The notes beneath the pieces are model-generated. The model was given only the letters and a program-made list of their open reading frames with translations, was not told the origin of the DNA and searched no databases. From JAZQNC01 sp045536155 (GTDB taxonomy: Bacteria; Bacillota; Clostridia; Oscillospirales; CAG-272): DNA of 32,528 nucleotides. Position numbers and translations under genes: made by a program. Each line of letters begins with the position of its first letter. The stretch's first letter is position 1. The DNA is taken from contig JAZSMZ010000072.1 of assembly GCA_045536155.1 (NCBI GenBank), positions 1 through 32,528 on the forward strand, written 5' to 3'. Below, piece after piece: positions 30,047 to 32,528 of this stretch.

Positions 30047-31663
30047 TCATACCTTACAGCAAACGATGGTATGAGAATCAGCAGAGAGTATCTCGGCGAT
30101 CTTTTGCTTTACGCTCTCGCGTCCCGACACGTCAAGAGTGACGTGATCGATCCCATAGGCCTCGGCGATAAGCGCAAAATCGGGATTGTCGCTCAGTCGC
30201 GAATCGACGCAGTTTCCGCCGTAAAGGGCGTTCTGCTTATTGACTATCATGCGGAGCGCCGAGTTGTCGAAAATGAATATCTTTATCGGCTTTTTGGCCT
30301 TTTTGACGGTGGACAGCTCCTGCATCGACATCTGAAAGCCTCCGTCGCCTGCCAAAAGGACCACCTGCTTTGCCCCGTCACCGCCGTACATGCTCGCGCC
30401 GATCGCGGCAGGAAGACCGAATCCCATGGCACCGAGTCCGCCGCTGGTGATAAATCCGCGCTCGAAGCAGGGCTCAAGCTCGCGTGCGGCCGCCATCTGA
30501 AAATCGCCGACGTCGCAAACGAAGGTGCAATCGCCCCTCTCCTTGGCGCATTCGTCAAGGCTGCGCACAATCTCCCAATTCGAAAGACGGTGCTCGTGCT
30601 TTTCGATAACGTGCTTCGTTTTGAGCGCGTCAAGCTGTGATATCCAAAGCTCGAGCGAGGATTCGTCGGGCTTTGCGTCGAGTGAAATGAGAGCATCGAA
30701 AAACTCGCCCGCATCGCAAACCGCGGCAACATCGGCACGCAAATTCTTGTTTATCTCAGCCGGGTCAACATCGGCGTGTATTATCATTCTCGAACTTTCA
30801 AAACGTGCAAAATCGCTGACTGTCCGATCGGAAAAGCGACATCCGACGGCAATGCAAAGATCGGATTGCCAGAGTGCTGTCTGTGCTGCTTTGTTTCCGT
30901 ATACGCCGGTCATGCCGTACAGCTTTACATCGTCGCCGAGCACGATTCCCATGCCCATAAGGGTGACAACGACGGGAATGCCGCTCTTTTTGGAAAACTC
31001 GGCGAGCTTTTCAGAGCATGACGATGCGACAACGCCGCCTCCCGCCAAAATTACCGGGCGATAGCTTTCCTTGATCGCCTTTTCGATCTCGCCAAGCGAC
31101 TTTTCAAGGGTATATTCGTTCATTCTCTTTCTCGGAAGGGGCGAGCTTACCTCACCGTCGTCTTCGATCTCCGCCGACAAAACGTCCTTCGTTATATCGA
31201 CCAAAACAGGGCCGCATCTGTGACACGATGCGATCTTGTACGCCTCGGCAAGCACTGCTCGAAGCTGATTCTTGTCCTTTACGAGATAGTTGTGCTTTGT
31301 TACGGGCAGGGTTATGCCCATAATGTCGGCCTCCTGGAAGGCATCGCGTCCTATCGATGCGGAATCGACCTGACCGGTAATTACAAGCATGGGCACACTG
31401 TCAAGATAAGCGTCGCTTATGCCGGTAGTCAGATTGACGGCACCGGGGCCGGACGTTGCGATGCATACGCCCACTTTTCCCGATGCGCGCGCATAGCCCG
31501 ACGCCGCAAAAACGGCGCCCTGCTCATGGCGAACGAGCACATGATTTATGTCGCTCTTGCCGAGCGCGTCAAAAAGCTCGAGCACCGCCACTCCGGGATA
31601 GCAAAAGACGGTGTCCGTCTGCATTTTTTTAAGAAAATCAACGACAAATTCAGCACCTGTCAT
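30047..31663 (-). CDS. Acetolactate synthase-like ThDP enzyme, large subunit
   Basis: This ThDP-dependent enzyme is closest in pattern to acetohydroxyacid synthase (branched-chain amino acid path). The 538-residue chain has the N-terminal Pyr domain with catalytic E47 in RHEQGAVFAASGYAR and TSGPGAVNLTTGISDAY, a central domain (YRPVILAGGGV), and the C-terminal PP domain with GGLGAMGFGLPAAIGA and the metal-ThDP motif GDGGFQMSMQELSTVKKA. The position where AHAS usually reads GMVRQWQ is RMIVNKQ, so the herbicide-site tryptophan is missing; LYGGN and NPDFALIAEAYGI follow normally. There is no regulatory-subunit gene (ilvN) in view. GGAG lies about 10 bases before the ATG. truB ends 31 bases upstream on the same strand, with no terminator seen. 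Alternatives are catabolic acetolactate synthase or another decarboxylating ThDP enzyme. Confidence 0.82.
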   Translation of the reverse strand: MTGAEFVVDFLKKMQTDTVFCYPGVAVLELFDALGKSDINHVLVRHEQGAVFAASGYARASGKVGVCIATSGPGAVNLTTGISDAYLDSVPMLVITGQVDSASIGRDAFQEADIMGITLPVTKHNYLVKDKNQLRAVLAEAYKIASCHRCGPVLVDITKDVLSAEIEDDGEVSSPLPRKRMNEYTLEKSLGEIEKAIKESYRPVILAGGGVVASSCSEKLAEFSKKSGIPVVVTLMGMGIVLGDDVKLYGMTGVYGNKAAQTALWQSDLCIAVGCRFSDRTVSDFARFESSRMIIHADVDPAEINKNLRADVAAVCDAGEFFDALISLDAKPDESSLELWISQLDALKTKHVIEKHEHRLSNWEIVRSLDECAKERGDCTFVCDVGDFQMAAARELEPCFERGFITSGGLGAMGFGLPAAIGASMYGGDGAKQVVLLAGDGGFQMSMQELSTVKKAKKPIKIFIFDNSALRMIVNKQNALYGGNCVDSRLSDNPDFALIAEAYGIDHVTLDVSGRESVKQKIAEILSADSHTIVCCKV

Positions 31664-31694
31664 TATTTTTTCACTCCGTGTTTATGTATATTTT

Positions 31695-32528
31695 TTATTC
31701 GAGATTGAACGTCTTGATAGCCTTAACGGCGCTTCCGTCGGGATAGTCGCGCACCTCGCCGAGAGCAAAAAAACCGTTTTTGCCGCATATTCTTACTCTT
31801 TGGCCTATCTCATAGTCTGTCTTGATCTTTTTTTGATATATCTCCGAGCCCGAGCGCGAAAGTCGCTCGAAAAAATCGGGAAGGGACACTGCGGGAAGAG
31901 ATGCAAAAAGCTCCTCTGTTTCGATAAGCACCGCTCGGCGCTCCTCTTCGCTCATCTGCTCGATCTGATCGAGGGTATATGAATTATCGAGCGACATTTT
32001 GCCCGACGCCACTCTTGTAAGCGCGGCCATAGTGCCTCCGCATCCGAGATGTGCGCCTATATCCTCGCAAAGCGTGCGGATATACGTTCCCTTTGAGCAG
32101 ACAACGTCTAAAACGAACTCGTCGGCACGATCGGTCTCTTTGCAATCGATAGAGTAAACGGTGATATCCCTTGCCTCTCGCTCGATCTCGATGCCCTGTC
32201 TTGCCAGATCGACAAGCTTTTTGCCGCCCACCTTGATGGCGCTGTACATCGGCGGGATCTGCTTTATATCGCCGACAAAGCCATCGCTTGCCTTTTTCAG
32301 CTCGTCAAACGAGGGGATATTTTCGCTTTTGGTCAAAAGACTGCCGGTGACGTCGCCGGTATCGTATGTCTCACCCAGACGCAAAAGCGCGCGGTAATGC
32401 TTGGTATCGGCAACGATATATTCGGCCGCCTTCGCCGCACGTCCGATAAGGATGCAAAGCACGCCCGTCGCCATCGGATCAAGAGTGCCGGTGTGACCGA
32501 CCACCCTCGTGCCGTACAGACGGCGGAT
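31695..32528 (-). CDS. truB: tRNA pseudouridine-55 synthase, 5' end cut by window
   Basis: TruB makes pseudouridine 55 in the T-loop of tRNAs. The frame is open to the right edge; codons before the GTG at 32504 read IRRLYGTRV and continue into VGHTGTLDPMATGVL, so that GTG is not the start and the N-terminus lies outside. The catalytic aspartate is in GTLDP. Other motifs: KHYRALLRLGETYDTGD, PPMYSAIKVGGKKLVDLARQG, CSKGTYIRTLCEDIG and GGTMAALTRVASG. A C-terminal PUA-like part of about 70 residues ends FNLE. It may be co-transcribed with the acetolactate synthase gene. The usual neighbours rbfA and ribF would lie outside. Confidence 0.96.
   Translation of the reverse strand: MRRLYGTRVVGHTGTLDPMATGVLCILIGRAAKAAEYIVADTKHYRALLRLGETYDTGDVTGSLLTKSENIPSFDELKKASDGFVGDIKQIPPMYSAIKVGGKKLVDLARQGIEIEREARDITVYSIDCKETDRADEFVLDVVCSKGTYIRTLCEDIGAHLGCGGTMAALTRVASGKMSLDNSYTLDQIEQMSEEERRAVLIETEELFASLPAVSLPDFFERLSRSGSEIYQKKIKTDYEIGQRVRICGKNGFFALGEVRDYPDGSAVKAIKTFNLE

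Noticed and set aside
1..32528. CRISPR array, prophage, transposon or toxin-antitoxin system
   Set aside because: I found no regular spaced repeats, integrase, transposase, terminal inverted repeats or small paired genes in any part of the window.

Overview
The window looks like a chromosomal segment of a spore-forming, anaerobic member of the Firmicutes, class Clostridia, probably a gut or rumen lineage. Evidence for this: a SCIFF ranthipeptide with its maturase, a SipL-type spore-coat protein with a SigE-like promoter, a class III (glycyl-radical) ribonucleotide reductase with no aerobic one in view, a T-box leader on pheST, mini-RNase III, and an rpsO-pnp pair. I cannot name the genus. I see no phage, IS element, CRISPR array, tRNA or rRNA.

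Layout, left to right. 1-781 (+): end of a cysteine desulfurase gene, cut by the window edge. 877-3473 (-): rpsO then pnp, with an attenuator-like hairpin between them and a structured rpsO leader. 3683-6719 (-): SCIFF peptide gene, intercistronic terminator, radical SAM/SPASM maturase, and a PLP-dependent decarboxylase whose start overlaps the maturase stop. 6848-8458 (-): SipL-like SPOCS/LysM protein, divergent from a SpoU/TrmH RNA methyltransferase (8611-9372, +). 9512-12010 (+): OmpR-type response regulator and membrane histidine kinase. 12054-12752 (-): MgtC/SapB protein. 12933-20384 (+): probable single operon of mrnC, UDP-GlcNAc 2-epimerase, ROK sugar kinase, two tandem GH36 enzymes and trxB. 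20448-23705 (-): nrdG then nrdD, the latter with a fused C-terminal redoxin and three NrdR-box-like sites at its promoter. 24019-25298 (+): ECF sigma factor and zinc-finger anti-sigma factor in visibly more A/T-rich DNA. 25358-29625 (-): short-chain dehydrogenase, pheT, pheS and a Phe T-box leader. 30047-32528 (-): acetolactate synthase-like enzyme and truB, cut by the window edge.

The most interesting points are four. The SCIFF locus has a consensus promoter and a translationally coupled PLP decarboxylase. NrdD is fused to a redoxin and lies convergent to thioredoxin reductase. NrdR-like boxes are arrayed at 31-32 bp spacing over the nrdD promoter. The tandem GH36 duplication seems to include the 5' leader. 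Transcription units are well punctuated: shared bidirectional terminators lie between convergent genes at 788-867, 12009-12044 and 20405-20436, and several promoters match the TTGACA-17-TATAAT consensus exactly. All function calls rest on reading motifs by eye; no database search was possible.
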